Shown: positions 15,633-24,439, counted from the stretch's first letter. The stretch is DNA of 37,594 nucleotides from DATKXO01 sp035528995 (GCA_035528995.1 DATKXO010000103.1:1-37594); one strand, 5' to 3'. Notes: generated from the sequence alone by a model not told the origin. Program-made: numbers and translations.

Positions 15633-18614
15633 TTAGAGCGGACCGGTGAAGACCGTTTGGAACTCGACGAACTCGGCCAGGTCCACGTCGCCGTCGGAAT
15701 CGGTGTCGAAGGCCGCCAGGCACGCGTCTACGCACTCCGCGGCCGACGGACTGGGCGTCTGGTCCGGTCCGGCCAGGCAATCTGCAAAAGCCGAGTAGTC
15801 CGCGCCGTCCACGTTGCCGTCAACGTCGAAGTCGCCGCCTCCTATCGCGTCGCAACCGTCTGGCAGAGCGTTTCCGTTGCAGTCACTGCACGCGGGAGCG
15901 CCGGCACAGTCGGCAATGTCCTGCCAGTCCGGCACGCCGTTGTCATTGCAGTCGGCCCCGACGCCTCCGGAGTAACAGGTCACGAGTCCATACCTCCCAC
16001 CGACGACCATCTCCCATGAACCGTCACCGACGATGTCCGGAATGGCGGCGATGGCATCGACCGGTGCACCGTAGACGACGGATTCCAGGACCGTCCCATC
16101 CGTGCCGTCCAGGAAGTACCCGTGATTCGTGCTGAACAGCGTCCCGTACAGCACGTCCTTTATGGCGTCATCAGTGAGGTCGTCGGCTGCTGCCACCACG
16201 GCGGCCTGGTCCACCAGCGACCTGCCCCAGACGGGGTCGCCGGTCTGACCGTCTATGACTTGGGCCAGGGTCCCATGGTGGGCCAGAGCGATATCCGTAT
16301 GGCCGTCGCCGTCCACGTCCTTCAGATCGACGAAGCCTCTGATGCCACCGTAACCGCCGCGAGAATACTCCTGCGTCCCGTCGGTTGCATCCAGCCCGTA
16401 AATGGCCCCTCCTCCCAGGCTGAAGTCCCCGGCCAGCACGTCACGGAGCCCGTCCCCGGTGATGTCGTCGATCTGGATAAGGGCCCACACGGAAGTGCCG
16501 CTCGGCACGAACGTCCACTCGATCGAACCGTCCGCACCGTCGATCCCGTACACCCGTCCCTGTGTCTCGTCCTCATTGGACGCCCCGGCAAGGACGTCGG
16601 GCTGCTTATCTCCGGTGAAGTCCTCGACACCGATGACCGCGAACCCCGGGCCGCCCAAAGGCCTCTCCCAGATCGACACCCCCGTCAGCCCGTTCAGGCA
16701 GTAGACGCGTTTCGGGCCCATGTCGGCCGCGTCGTCTCCCGTGGCCGCCAGGACGTCGTGGACGCCGTCCCCGTTGTAGTCATAGCTGCAATCGACGGCG
16801 TAGACCCATCCGCCGTCTCCGTACTCGTGCGTGTCATGCGTCCAGATCGTCTGGCCGGTCTTGCCCGAAATCGTCCGGATCAGACGGCCGCCCCAGGCGG
16901 AGGCAACGACCACGTCGTGATGGTAGTCACCGTCCACGTCCTGGTTGATCTGCAGGCCGGCCTGCGAATAGACCGCTCCGCCGTAGATCTCGTGTTCCCA
17001 CAGAACGTCTCCCGTGCCGTGGGCGTTGCCGTTGAAGCACCGTACGAAGTTGTCCTCGCTGCACACGATGACGTCCGCGATCCCGTCGCCGCTGACATCC
17101 GGGATCGACGCCATGGCCTTCGGGCTGTTGTCGTAACCCACGTCGATCACGTAGGACCAGAGTCCCTGCCCCATGGGATACTGCGTCTCCACGCCCGAAC
17201 CCACCAGCGAGACGTAGGTCAGGTTCTTGCTCGGGTCGTTGCTGTTGACCGTCAGAGTCGCCGAGTAAGGGATCGCCGATTCGGGATGGAACCAGACCCC
17301 GACGTCCGTCGAGGCCAGCGTGGCCAGGTTGATCGGGAAGCTCACCGATGCGTCCAGGTAGAAGTGGGCGTCGTCGCTGGCGATGTCGGTGATCGTCAAT
17401 GTCGTATTCCCGTGGTTGCTGATCGTCAGGAACCATCTGGTACGTGCGCCGGCTCTCACCGTCCCATAGTTGTGCACGTCTTCCGAAAAGTGGATCGTCG
17501 GGTCAGGGTAGACCCCGTGGCCGGTCAGCGTGACTTGTTCCTCCGGATGGATCGGGTCGTTGGAGAACACCGTGCCCACCGCATCGAGTGGGGCAAAATC
17601 ATCCGGGGCGTACACCACGGCCAGTTGGTCGTTGCCGGAAGGTGGTATAACCACCGGAAAGGTATCCGTGGCGGTAAGATCGTCGGCCGGGTTGAACGTC
17701 AAGGCGCTTATGCTCAGGTCTGCCGTTCCCGTGTTCTGCACGGTCATGTACCAAGTGGCGGAATCGCCGATCGAGACCGGCCCGAAAGCATGGCTCGCTA
17801 CGGGAATGTTGATCTGCGGCGTTCCACCGCCCGCCAGGTCCACCTTGTACAGGTAATCAACGCCCCCTTCCCCATTGTCGCAGTACCACAGGTACTGCCC
17901 GTCATACACGATGCCGGCCGGGTCCACCCCCTCGGACGTATGACTGTCCAGCAGCCCGCCGGTTGTCGCGTCGATCTGGTAAAGGGTGTCGCCCCAGTAG
18001 TCCGCCATCCAGAGATTGCCGTTCTCCATGCCCAGATCCCAGGGCTGGTTGTCGGGGGCGGGGAAGTCGGCCAGGATCTTGCCGTCGAGGTTCACTTTGT
18101 ACAGGTGGCTGGGATCGGGGTAGTAGCGAGCCACCCAGAAAGCGCCGTTGTCATAGGCAATTCCTGACATGTAGTGGGCAGGCAGATCGATTTGGGCCAG
18201 GAGGTTCCCGCTCCAGTCCATCTTCATGGCGACGGCCGGTGTGGACGAGGTTCCGGGGTGATCCGTCGTCCACAGATACTGCCCGTCGTAGGTCAGCCCA
18301 TAGGCATCCTCCTGCGGACCGGTAAACAGAAGCGAGTAAGCCCCCGTGGCGGGATCGATCCGGTACACCTGGTTCCCATTGACGCCGTAGATGCCGCAGT
18401 ACAGATACGTGCCATCGTAGGCCAGACCGGAAGCCCCCTCCGGGATGGAATAGGTGGCTACGATAGTCCACTCTGCTCTGGTGGGCGCTTGCCCAACCAC
18501 GTCTTGTGGCGGACCGGATGCGTTTCCCTGGGCCGCTGATGCGACAGCGGCTGAGAAAACGGTCGCCGAGCACAACAGAAACGCCGCAAGCCCGACTTGA
18601 CTATGTCTTGCCAT
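15633..18614 (-). CDS. Large secreted protein: beta-propeller, choice-of-anchor D, FG-GAP repeats, dockerin-like tail
   Basis: A 993-aa exported protein. A signal peptide (MARHSQVGLAAFLLCSATVFSAAVASA) precedes an N-terminal propeller-like region with repeated LAYDGTYLYCG / LTYDGQYLW / IAYDNGAFWVA blades. Two Ig-like ASPM-SPD-2-Hydin (choice-of-anchor D) modules follow, each with HxFGPVSIGDSATW- or NYGTVRAGARTRW-like openings. Then come at least five FG-GAP/VCBS-type repeats (IPDVSGDGIADVIV, VEDFTGDKQPDVLAG and so on), where the DxxxDGxxD loops suggest calcium binding. The last ~70 residues hold Cys pairs and two EF-hand-like loops (DFDVDGNVDGADY and DTDSDGDVDLAEF), a dockerin-like tail. ATG 18614 has GGAGGCGGAAGA in front. 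A surface or matrix protein is likely; no enzyme motif is seen. Confidence 0.85.
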   Translation of the reverse strand: MARHSQVGLAAFLLCSATVFSAAVASAAQGNASGPPQDVVGQAPTRAEWTIVATYSIPEGASGLAYDGTYLYCGIYGVNGNQVYRIDPATGAYSLLFTGPQEDAYGLTYDGQYLWTTDHPGTSSTPAVAMKMDWSGNLLAQIDLPAHYMSGIAYDNGAFWVARYYPDPSHLYKVNLDGKILADFPAPDNQPWDLGMENGNLWMADYWGDTLYQIDATTGGLLDSHTSEGVDPAGIVYDGQYLWYCDNGEGGVDYLYKVDLAGGGTPQINIPVASHAFGPVSIGDSATWYMTVQNTGTADLSISALTFNPADDLTATDTFPVVIPPSGNDQLAVVYAPDDFAPLDAVGTVFSNDPIHPEEQVTLTGHGVYPDPTIHFSEDVHNYGTVRAGARTRWFLTISNHGNTTLTITDIASDDAHFYLDASVSFPINLATLASTDVGVWFHPESAIPYSATLTVNSNDPSKNLTYVSLVGSGVETQYPMGQGLWSYVIDVGYDNSPKAMASIPDVSGDGIADVIVCSEDNFVRCFNGNAHGTGDVLWEHEIYGGAVYSQAGLQINQDVDGDYHHDVVVASAWGGRLIRTISGKTGQTIWTHDTHEYGDGGWVYAVDCSYDYNGDGVHDVLAATGDDAADMGPKRVYCLNGLTGVSIWERPLGGPGFAVIGVEDFTGDKQPDVLAGASNEDETQGRVYGIDGADGSIEWTFVPSGTSVWALIQIDDITGDGLRDVLAGDFSLGGGAIYGLDATDGTQEYSRGGYGGIRGFVDLKDVDGDGHTDIALAHHGTLAQVIDGQTGDPVWGRSLVDQAAVVAAADDLTDDAIKDVLYGTLFSTNHGYFLDGTDGTVLESVVYGAPVDAIAAIPDIVGDGSWEMVVGGRYGLVTCYSGGVGADCNDNGVPDWQDIADCAGAPACSDCNGNALPDGCDAIGGGDFDVDGNVDGADYSAFADCLAGPDQTPSPSAAECVDACLAAFDTDSDGDVDLAEFVEFQTVFTGPL

Positions 18615-18793
18615 TCTTCCGCCTCCACCAAAGCGACACCCGGAATCGTAGACGAACACCGTAACCCGAGTTTCAGGGCCTCTTCCAGCGAACCGCCTCC
18701 AGGCATGATCCAGGATGTCTGTTGTGCCGAGATGACCCGTCTGCGGTTTGCCTGCCCGGAATGGACATTCCCCGTTTTCCGCCTCGAACTCGA

Positions 18794-18822
18794 TTCTACC
18801 GGCGCGCCGCCCCCGATTCAAT
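18794..18822 (-). promoter_or_regulatory. Promoter for the secreted FG-GAP protein
   Basis: On the minus strand TTGAAT (18817-18822) and TAGAAT (18794-18799) are 17 bases apart. Transcription would start near 18787, leaving a leader of about 170 bases. I see no recognisable riboswitch in that leader. Confidence 0.5.
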
Positions 18823-18886
18823 GGACCAAGGACACCCCGACCAGCCCGCCCGAATTAAGCCACAGGGCCTCGTCCGGCCCGCGACT

Positions 18887-19282
18887 TCATTGACCGGCGG
18901 GAGACACCGCGTCCACCTCCACCTCGATCAGCATTTCCGGATCGATCAGCCGGCTGACCTCGACCATCGACGTGGCCGGAGGGTGACGCCCGAAGACTTC
19001 GCGGTGGGCACGCCCGAACTCCTCCCAGCGGCTCATATCAGTGACCAGCATGCGCGTGCGCACCACGTCGGAGAGCTCCGCGCCCAGGTCGCGCAGGGCC
19101 TGCTCGATGATCTCGAAGCAGCGCCGGGCCTGGGCGTAGCCGTCGCCCGGGGCGAAGGTGCGGCCACGATCGTCTACCGGCGCCGTGCCGGTGACGTAGA
19201 TGTGGTCGCCGGCGCGCAATGCCCGGCAGTACCCGATCTCGGATTCCCACGGTGCCTTCGAAAACGTTCGCTGGAACTCCAT
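18887..19282 (-). CDS. RidA/YjgF-family protein
   Basis: A 131-aa protein of the RidA superfamily: GYCRALRAGDHIYVTGTAPVD, QARRCFEIIEQALRDLGAELSDVVRTRMLVTDM and the terminal MLIEVEVDAV strand are characteristic. Canonical RidA enamine/imine deaminases carry an Arg in a PAR(S/T) context near residue 105; here the corresponding run is PPATSMVEVSRL, with no Arg. That points to one of the non-deaminase Rid subfamilies. The ATG at 19282 is preferred over TTG 19312. It is divergent from the NUDIX gene. Confidence 0.8.
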   Translation of the reverse strand: MEFQRTFSKAPWESEIGYCRALRAGDHIYVTGTAPVDDRGRTFAPGDGYAQARRCFEIIEQALRDLGAELSDVVRTRMLVTDMSRWEEFGRAHREVFGRHPPATSMVEVSRLIDPEMLIEVEVDAVSPAGQ

Positions 19283-19327
19283 CGCGCTGCTCTCGGACGT
19301 TCGCAAGTACAAGCCCCGGACGCGTCG

Positions 19328-19357
19328 TTGTCAAACCGCTGCCGGGCGGAGTACACT
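19328..19357 (+). promoter_or_regulatory. Promoter of the NUDIX gene
   Basis: TTGTCA (19328-19333) and TACACT (19352-19357) are 18 bases apart, about 20 bases before the ATG at 19378. Confidence 0.45.
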
Positions 19358-19377
19358 GCGGCACCGGTAGGGGCCTA

Positions 19378-20043
19378 ATGAAGTGGACAACGGAGGGGCC
19401 GCTCCGCGACCCGGCTTATGAAGCCACCGGTTACCACAGGGGGATTGTCGTGCGTCTCGACGTGCAGCAACTCGGCAGATTGCTCGACGCCGCCGATCAA
19501 CCGGCGCCGCCGGACGGCCCGGAGTGTCCCCCCGCCGCGGTGTTCGTCCTGCTGGCCCAGCGCCAGCAGACCAACCTCCTGCTGATCCGCCGGGCCGACC
19601 GGGGCGATCCCTGGTCCGATCAAATCGCCTTCCCCGGCGGCCACCTCGAACCCGGCGATGCCGGCGCCCTCCAGGCCGCCTACCGCGAGACCTTCGAGGA
19701 GGTCGGCATCAGCCCCGACGCCATCACCTACCTCGGTGAACTCGGACACTTCCAGACCAGAACGACCAAGGTGGACCTCCGCGCCTTCGTCGGCCTGTGG
19801 GACGGCGCCGGACCGCTGCGCACAGACCCGGTTGAAGTCGCCCAGGTCATCGAGGTCTCCCTGGGCTGGCTGCTCCGGGAGCAGAAGCGGCTGGGCTTTG
19901 CCGGCCGGCCCGAGCACCGCCTGGGCGACCGACTGGCCTATCCCCTGGGCGACACCGCCATCTGGGGCGTCACCGGTCGCATCATTCATCATCTGTTGGA
20001 GATGATCGGCCCCATCATCAGCCTGACCGGCGAGCGAGCATGA
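19378..20043 (+). CDS. NUDIX hydrolase, CoA pyrophosphatase type
   Basis: A 221-aa NUDIX protein. The Nudix box reads GGHLEPGDAGALQAAYRETF followed by EEVGI, so the REx(2)EE(x)G catalytic core is complete. The upstream LLIRRADRGDPWSDQIAFPGG segment, with the SDQIAFPGG approach to the box, is the pattern of CoA-type (NudL/YeaB, PCD1-like) members, which hydrolyse CoA to 3',5'-ADP-pantetheine phosphates. Substrate choice is inferred from that signature. ATG 19378 follows a plausible promoter; a GGGG lies six bases upstream. The long upstream extension in the same frame overlaps the RidA gene and is not credible. Confidence 0.85.
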   Translation: MKWTTEGPLRDPAYEATGYHRGIVVRLDVQQLGRLLDAADQPAPPDGPECPPAAVFVLLAQRQQTNLLLIRRADRGDPWSDQIAFPGGHLEPGDAGALQAAYRETFEEVGISPDAITYLGELGHFQTRTTKVDLRAFVGLWDGAGPLRTDPVEVAQVIEVSLGWLLREQKRLGFAGRPEHRLGDRLAYPLGDTAIWGVTGRIIHHLLEMIGPIISLTGERA

Positions 20044-20179
20044 CCTCCGGGCCGGGCCGGTGATCTTTCGGGTGCCGAAGCGCACAGGGGGCTCTGTGGG
20101 GATGGCTGCCTTTGCTCTAAACCCCGTCGCCGGAGCGCAGAGTTGTCAGGTCGTCGGCTCGAACGTTCTCCAGCGAACG

Positions 20180-20674
20180 TCAGCGTCGCGTGCGTTTGGC
20201 TCGCCGCGCCGGTCGGCGGGCGCTGGCCGTGGAGCGCTTGGCCTTTTTCACTCGGCCCTTGCGCTTGGGCTGGGCGTCGATCTTGGCCGCACTGGCCAGA
20301 TCCGTGTCTTGCAGCACGTGGGCGAAATTGGATCGTACGCTGCCCCAGACCTCGTGCATGGCGCAGGGGTTCTCATCGCTGCACACGTGGTTTCCGAACG
20401 GGCAAACCCGGGGGCGCTCCACGTGCTCGAAGAGCGTCACCACCTCGATGAGCTTGATCTTCGACGGCGGGCGGGCGAACCGGAATCCGCCGCCGATCCC
20501 GCGCGTGCCCTCCACCAGCCCGGCCCGCACCAGTTGGCGCATGATCTTCGACAGGTAGTTCGTGGGGATCTCGCCCAGCTCCGCCAACTCCCGGGCTGTC
20601 ATGGGCAACTGGTTCAGGTTGCGGACCATCGTGGACATCGCGATCAGCGCGTATGTAGATGTCGTCGTAAGCAT
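20180..20674 (-). CDS. Rrf2-family transcriptional regulator
   Basis: A 164-aa Rrf2 protein. The winged helix spans residues about 1-85 (LTTTSTYALIAMSTM, ARELAELGEIPTNYLSKIMRQLVRAGLVEGTRGIGGGFRFAR). Three Cys follow in the classic cluster region, CPFGNHVC and NPCAMHEVW, consistent with [2Fe-2S] or [4Fe-4S] binding as in IscR/NsrR. The last ~35 residues are extremely basic (KRKGRVKKAKRS ... RRPARRAKRTRR), an extension not usual in the family. ATG 20674 has GGAGAAC upstream; the longer frame to 20737 overlaps a likely leader. It is convergent with the NUDIX gene. Family knowledge suggests Fe-S, redox or nitric-oxide sensing; the targets are unknown. Confidence 0.88.
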   Translation of the reverse strand: MLTTTSTYALIAMSTMVRNLNQLPMTARELAELGEIPTNYLSKIMRQLVRAGLVEGTRGIGGGFRFARPPSKIKLIEVVTLFEHVERPRVCPFGNHVCSDENPCAMHEVWGSVRSNFAHVLQDTDLASAAKIDAQPKRKGRVKKAKRSTASARRPARRAKRTRR

Positions 20675-20897
20675 AACAAGTTCTCCGGGGTTTTGGATAT
20701 CGGCATGTAGTTTGCGCCCGCCCCGGCCTGCTTGCAATAGGCGTTTTCCCCGTGGAACACTTTTTTGCGCCGGTTCCGGCCGGACTGCACCTCGCCCCGG
20801 CCCGGGTCCTGAGGGTGCCCGCGTTGACGGGTGGGGCGCCGGTCCGTACTATCTCGGTAGCCTCGGGACCGATGCGGCAACGAACTGGAGCGGTCCG

Positions 20898-22064
20898 ATG
20901 AACGACTGGCGAGCCGACAGACTGAACCAGTTGCCCCCCTATCTATTCGTCGAGATCGATCGCCAGAAGCGCAAGGCGATCGCCGCCGGCAAGGACGTCA
21001 TCGATTTCGGCGTGGGAGACCCGGACAAGCCCACCCCGGGTTTCATCATCGACAGAATGGCCCAGGCCATACGCGACCCGGCCAACCACACCTATCCCTT
21101 CGGCGTCGGAGTGCCCGAGTTCCGTCAGGCCGCGGCCGAGTTCTTCGCCCGGCGCTTCGGCGTATCGCTCGATCCCCAAACCGAACTCGTCGTGCTGATC
21201 GGCTCGAAGGAGGGTCTGGGCCACCTGCCGCTGGCGGTGGTTAATCCGGGCGACACCGTACTGATCCCCCAGCCTGCCTACCCGGCCTATCAAGCCGCCA
21301 CCATCTTCGCCGGCGGTAAGCCCTACCACCTCGATCTCTCCGAGGATCGCCACTGGCTGCCCGACCTCGACGCCGTCCCACCGGACGTCTGCCGGGCGGC
21401 CAAGTTGATGTTCCTGAACTATCCCAACAACCCCACCGGCGCGTTCGCATCCTTGGCGTTCTTCGAAGATGCGGTGGCCTTCGCCCGCCGGCACGACATC
21501 CTCATCGCTCAGGACGCCGCCTACAGCGAGCTGTATTTCGAGGAGGCTCCCCCCAGCATCCTGCAGATCAAGGGCGCCGCCGACGTGGCCGTCGAGTTCC
21601 ACTCCCTCTCCAAGACCTTCAACATGACCGGTTGGCGGCTGGCATACGTCGCCGGCAACCGATCGGCCCTGGCGGCGCTGGCCCAGGTCAAGAGCAACGT
21701 GGATTCCGGGCAGTTCAATGCGGTACAATGGGCCGGGCAAGAGGCCCTCAGCCACCCGGACCACGTCGAAGTCCGAGCCATGCTCGACGTCTACCGGCGC
21801 CGGCGCGACGTGGTGGTCGAGGGCTTGCGTAACGCGGGCCTGCACGTAGCCAGGCCGGCCGCGACCTTCTACGTCTGGGCCAGATGCCCCGACGGCTTTA
21901 CGTCTATGGAGTTCGCCGCCAAGCTGCTGGACGAGGCGGCCGTGGTGGTCGTGCCCGGGCTGGGTTTCGGCCGACCCGGGGAGGGGTATTTCCGGATGGC
22001 CTTGACGGTGAGCATCGAGCGCACCCGCGAGGCGATGGCACGATTGGCCGAGGTGAGAGCATGA
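20898..22064 (+). CDS. dapL: LL-diaminopimelate aminotransferase (DapL-type)
   Basis: A 388-aa class I/II PLP aminotransferase. It begins LNQLPPYLFVEIDRQKRKAI and VIDFGVGDPDKPTP, the opening of DapL proteins. The PLP lysine is in HSLSKTFNMTGWRLAYVAG, and FLNYPNNPTGA and the Tyr/Arg contacts are intact. DapL converts tetrahydrodipicolinate to LL-diaminopimelate with glutamate, for lysine and cell-wall supply, and is the usual DAP route in Planctomycetes and Chlamydiae. ATG 20898 has GGAG seven bases before it. Its TGA overlaps the clpS ATG by four bases (ATGA), so the two are translationally coupled. Another aminotransferase of the family is possible but less likely. Confidence 0.85.
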   Translation: MNDWRADRLNQLPPYLFVEIDRQKRKAIAAGKDVIDFGVGDPDKPTPGFIIDRMAQAIRDPANHTYPFGVGVPEFRQAAAEFFARRFGVSLDPQTELVVLIGSKEGLGHLPLAVVNPGDTVLIPQPAYPAYQAATIFAGGKPYHLDLSEDRHWLPDLDAVPPDVCRAAKLMFLNYPNNPTGAFASLAFFEDAVAFARRHDILIAQDAAYSELYFEEAPPSILQIKGAADVAVEFHSLSKTFNMTGWRLAYVAGNRSALAALAQVKSNVDSGQFNAVQWAGQEALSHPDHVEVRAMLDVYRRRRDVVVEGLRNAGLHVARPAATFYVWARCPDGFTSMEFAAKLLDEAAVVVVPGLGFGRPGEGYFRMALTVSIERTREAMARLAEVRA

Positions 22065-22414
22065 CCCCGTCAGGGAAGACGATGGTGGTGTACGACGTCG
22101 CGACGCTGCCGGACCGCTGCACCGAGCATACGCCTAACCCCAAGCGCCAGCCGCCATACCACGTCGTCCTCCACGACGACGATGATCACACCTACGCCTA
22201 CGTCCTCGAGATGCTTCGAAGCCTCTTCGGGCACACCATCGAGCAGGCCTTCGGCATGGCCGTCGAAGTGGACACCGCTGGCCGATCCGTCGTGGACACC
22301 ACCACGCTCGAACGGGCCGAGCTCAAACGCGATCAGATTCACGCCTGGGGGCGGGACTGGCGACTCCGCCGCTGCGCCGGCAGCATGAGCGCCACCATCG
22401 AGCCGGCCGTCTGA
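22061..22414 (+). CDS. clpS: ClpS-like Clp protease adaptor, variant N-degron pocket
   Basis: A 117-aa ClpS-family protein. The core runs YHVVLHDDDDHTYAYVLEML, FGMAVEVDTAGRSVVDTTT, AELKRDQIHAWGRDWRL and ends SMSATIEP. ClpS hands N-degron substrates to ClpA-type unfoldases. The E. coli pocket uses Asn34-Asp35-Asp36, Met40 and His66. Here an Asp stands for Asn34, a Tyr or Ala for Met40, and the VH pair before the turn is VE. Similar substitutions are, to my recollection, common to planctomycete ClpS, so specificity may differ. It is coupled to dapL by ATGA overlap, not placed beside clpA. A repeat and the convergent radical SAM gene follow. Confidence 0.8.
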   Translation: MTPSGKTMVVYDVATLPDRCTEHTPNPKRQPPYHVVLHDDDDHTYAYVLEMLRSLFGHTIEQAFGMAVEVDTAGRSVVDTTTLERAELKRDQIHAWGRDWRLRRCAGSMSATIEPAV

Positions 22415-22438
22415 TCCCCAACACGTATTGCCCAGCTC

Positions 22439-22470
22439 GGTAGGGTGCGTGCAGCGAAGCGAAACCCACC
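22439..22470. repeat. REP-like intergenic element between convergent genes
   Basis: GGTAGGGT at 22439-22446 and AACCCACC at 22463-22470 form imperfect arms (6 of 8 pairs) around GCAGCGAAGCGA. Sequences of the GGTGGGTTTCGCTTCGCT kind are widespread intergenic repeats in many bacteria. It lies in the 62-base gap between clpS and the convergent gene, where a transcription stop would be expected. Confidence 0.45.
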
Positions 22471-22476
22471 AACTCA

Positions 22477-23697
22477 CTACCCGGCAGGCGTTTCTGCGCG
22501 CGGTACGAACGCCAGGGCCTGCTCCTGCGACCACACGCCCGGGATGGTCGTCTCGCACTTGGGGCATTTGCCCCCGGCAATCTCGTTCGACGTCACCCGG
22601 AAGCCCACGCGCCGGATCAGCTCCTGCCCGCAGTTGTGGCAGTAGGTGTTCTCCCCCGGGTGCATGGGCACGTTCCCCGCGTACACGTAGTGCACCCCCT
22701 CATCCAGCGCGATCTGACGGCAGCGCTCCAGCGTGGGGACCGGCGTCGGAGGCAGATTCGTGATCCGGTACGTCGGATGGAACCGCGTGAAGTGCATCGG
22801 AACGTCCGGGCCTAGGTGCGCCACCACCCAGCGGCTCATCTCGCCGATCTCCTCGGGCGAGTCGTTCAGCGTCGGGATGATCAGCACCACCAGCTCGAAC
22901 CAGATGCCGATGTCCTTGAGCACCTCCAGCGTGTGCATCACCGGCTTCAGCTCGCCCGCGCACGACTCGACGTAGAACTTCTCCGTAAAGGCCTTGAAAT
23001 CGATCTTCACGCCGGTCAGTTGGTGGCACAGTTGCCGCAGCGGCTTCTCCTGAATGTACCCGTTCGAGATCATGACAGAGCCGATGCCGTTCCGCCGGGC
23101 CAGCACGGCCGAGTCGTGCATGTACTCGTAGAAGATCACCGGCTCCGAATACGTGTACGCGATCGTCGGGCACCCGCGGGCCCGGCAGGCCTGCACCAGC
23201 CGGTCCGGCGTCACCAGCGTGCTGCCCACCTGCTCCGGGCGGAACTGGCTGATCTGCCAGTTCTGGCAGAACTTGCACTCGATGTTGCAGCCGGCCGTGG
23301 CGATCGAGAACGCGTCCGTCCCCGGCAGGTAGTGGAACAGCGGCTTCTTCTCGATCGGGTCGATGTTGGCCGAGCACAGCGCTCCGTACACCAAAGTCTG
23401 GTACCGCCCGCCCCGGTTCTCCCGCACGCCGCAGTAGCCGCGTTCGACGTCGGCCACCTGGCACTCGCGCGGGCACAGCACGCACTTGACCTTCCTGTCG
23501 GGCAATTCCTCCCAGAACATCGCCTCGTGACGGGCGACGCCCTCCAGCACCGGGCCTTCCAGCGCTCCGGTGCCGGCCACGTCCTGACCCAGGGCGATCC
23601 CCGTCCGGCACAGCGCGCCCGCCGCCCCGCAGGCCAGCCCCCAGCGCAGCAGATCACGCCGCGAGGGCTGGGCGAAGATGTTCTCGAGGTCATTCAT
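22477..23697 (-). CDS. amrS: AmmeMemoRadiSam system radical SAM enzyme with Tat signal
   Basis: A 406-aa radical SAM protein. The [4Fe-4S]-binding CxxxCxxC is Cys137, Cys141 and Cys144 (AGCNIECKFCQNW). A second Cys cluster precedes it (CVLCPRECQVADVERGYCG), and a C-terminal zinc ribbon closes it (YCHNCG ... KCPKC); both are diagnostic for the radical SAM member of the AmmeMemoRadiSam set. The reaction is unknown. Unusually, the first 37 residues are a Tat-type signal: SRRDLLRWG (Arg13-Arg14) plus a hydrophobic LACGAAGALC run. Tat exports folded, cofactor-loaded proteins, so the enzyme may act outside the cytoplasm. ATG 23697 has GAGGTG upstream and overlaps the previous stop by eight bases (ATGAATGA). 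It is the last gene of the operon. Confidence 0.9.
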   Translation of the reverse strand: MNDLENIFAQPSRRDLLRWGLACGAAGALCRTGIALGQDVAGTGALEGPVLEGVARHEAMFWEELPDRKVKCVLCPRECQVADVERGYCGVRENRGGRYQTLVYGALCSANIDPIEKKPLFHYLPGTDAFSIATAGCNIECKFCQNWQISQFRPEQVGSTLVTPDRLVQACRARGCPTIAYTYSEPVIFYEYMHDSAVLARRNGIGSVMISNGYIQEKPLRQLCHQLTGVKIDFKAFTEKFYVESCAGELKPVMHTLEVLKDIGIWFELVVLIIPTLNDSPEEIGEMSRWVVAHLGPDVPMHFTRFHPTYRITNLPPTPVPTLERCRQIALDEGVHYVYAGNVPMHPGENTYCHNCGQELIRRVGFRVTSNEIAGGKCPKCETTIPGVWSQEQALAFVPRAETPAG

Positions 23698-24439
23698 GGT
23701 TCACCTCGACCGCGTCGGAGTCTGCAGCCCATCTGGCTTCTCTTTCCGCGGGCGGCAGATGAACACCGCCGACCACGCGTTGGCGCGATTCTCGCTCCTC
23801 ACGCAGGCGCCGTATGACAACCGGGTCCGCCAGAAGATCGCGGCAGAACGAACGGAGCTTCTCTTTCGCCCGAGTGTAGATGCCCTGGAAACCTCCCTCC
23901 TTGCTCGACTGCTTCACTACGGGCCTGATCGCCAGCCATCCCAACAGTGATAACGCCAGAACGAGCATGCCTGCTTCGTGCGAATAGCCATAATAGACGT
24001 TCAGGAAAAGATAGATGGCCCCGCTTACGATCAACGCCCAGGCCACTCCCGCGAGGTGGTACCAACCCAGTACGCGCCCCCATTTAGGACGGAACATGGC
24101 GTACTGTCCAAAAGCACGAACCGTCATCGCCCACACGCACACGGCGGGGATGATCACAACCAGGGCGCAAGCATACGCTCGATACCAGACCAGCAGCAAC
24201 CCACCCGCGAAGCACCACATGCACGCCACGCAAATCGTGGACATCGTCTCCAGCGGGCGCATGAGATCGGCCACGGTGGCGCCCGGAATCCGACACGCCT
24301 CGGGCAAGTTGTCGTGCCCGCACTCCGGACACCTGATCGGATCGCCCGCCAGCCCGCGCAGGTTGTAGCCGCAATGGAGGCAGAACAGGTCCTCGTCGCA
24401 TGTGTCCCCAGCGACGAGATCGCCCACCTGTTCAGTCAC
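23690..24439 (-). CDS. Zinc-ribbon polytopic membrane protein, function unknown
   Basis: A 249-aa protein with an N-terminal zinc ribbon (FCLHCGYNLRG then RCPECGHDNL) around residues 20-45, then four to five hydrophobic segments (STICVACMWCFAGGLLLVWY, ACALVVIIPAVCVWAM, AWALIVSGAIYLFLNVYYG, GMLVLALSLLGWLAI) and a charged cytoplasmic tail. The CxxCxYxLRG zinc ribbon is common in planctomycete membrane proteins. GTG 24439 is chosen: it lies four bases after the DUF362 stop; the ATG at 24619 would place 60 residues inside that gene. Tight coupling on both sides suggests it helps anchor or serve the exported radical SAM, MEMO and DUF362 proteins; that is inference. Confidence 0.6.
   Translation of the reverse strand: MTEQVGDLVAGDTCDEDLFCLHCGYNLRGLAGDPIRCPECGHDNLPEACRIPGATVADLMRPLETMSTICVACMWCFAGGLLLVWYRAYACALVVIIPAVCVWAMTVRAFGQYAMFRPKWGRVLGWYHLAGVAWALIVSGAIYLFLNVYYGYSHEAGMLVLALSLLGWLAIRPVVKQSSKEGGFQGIYTRAKEKLRSFCRDLLADPVVIRRLREERESRQRVVGGVHLPPAEREARWAADSDAVEVNHE

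Noticed and set aside
16122..18167. 681-codon plus-strand frame
   Set aside because: Antisense shadow of the FG-GAP protein; its repeats only mirror that gene.
18615..18787. Possible cyclic di-GMP-type riboswitch in the 170-base leader
   Set aside because: A GGCAAACC string is present but the conserved GACGCAAAG core and paired stems are missing.
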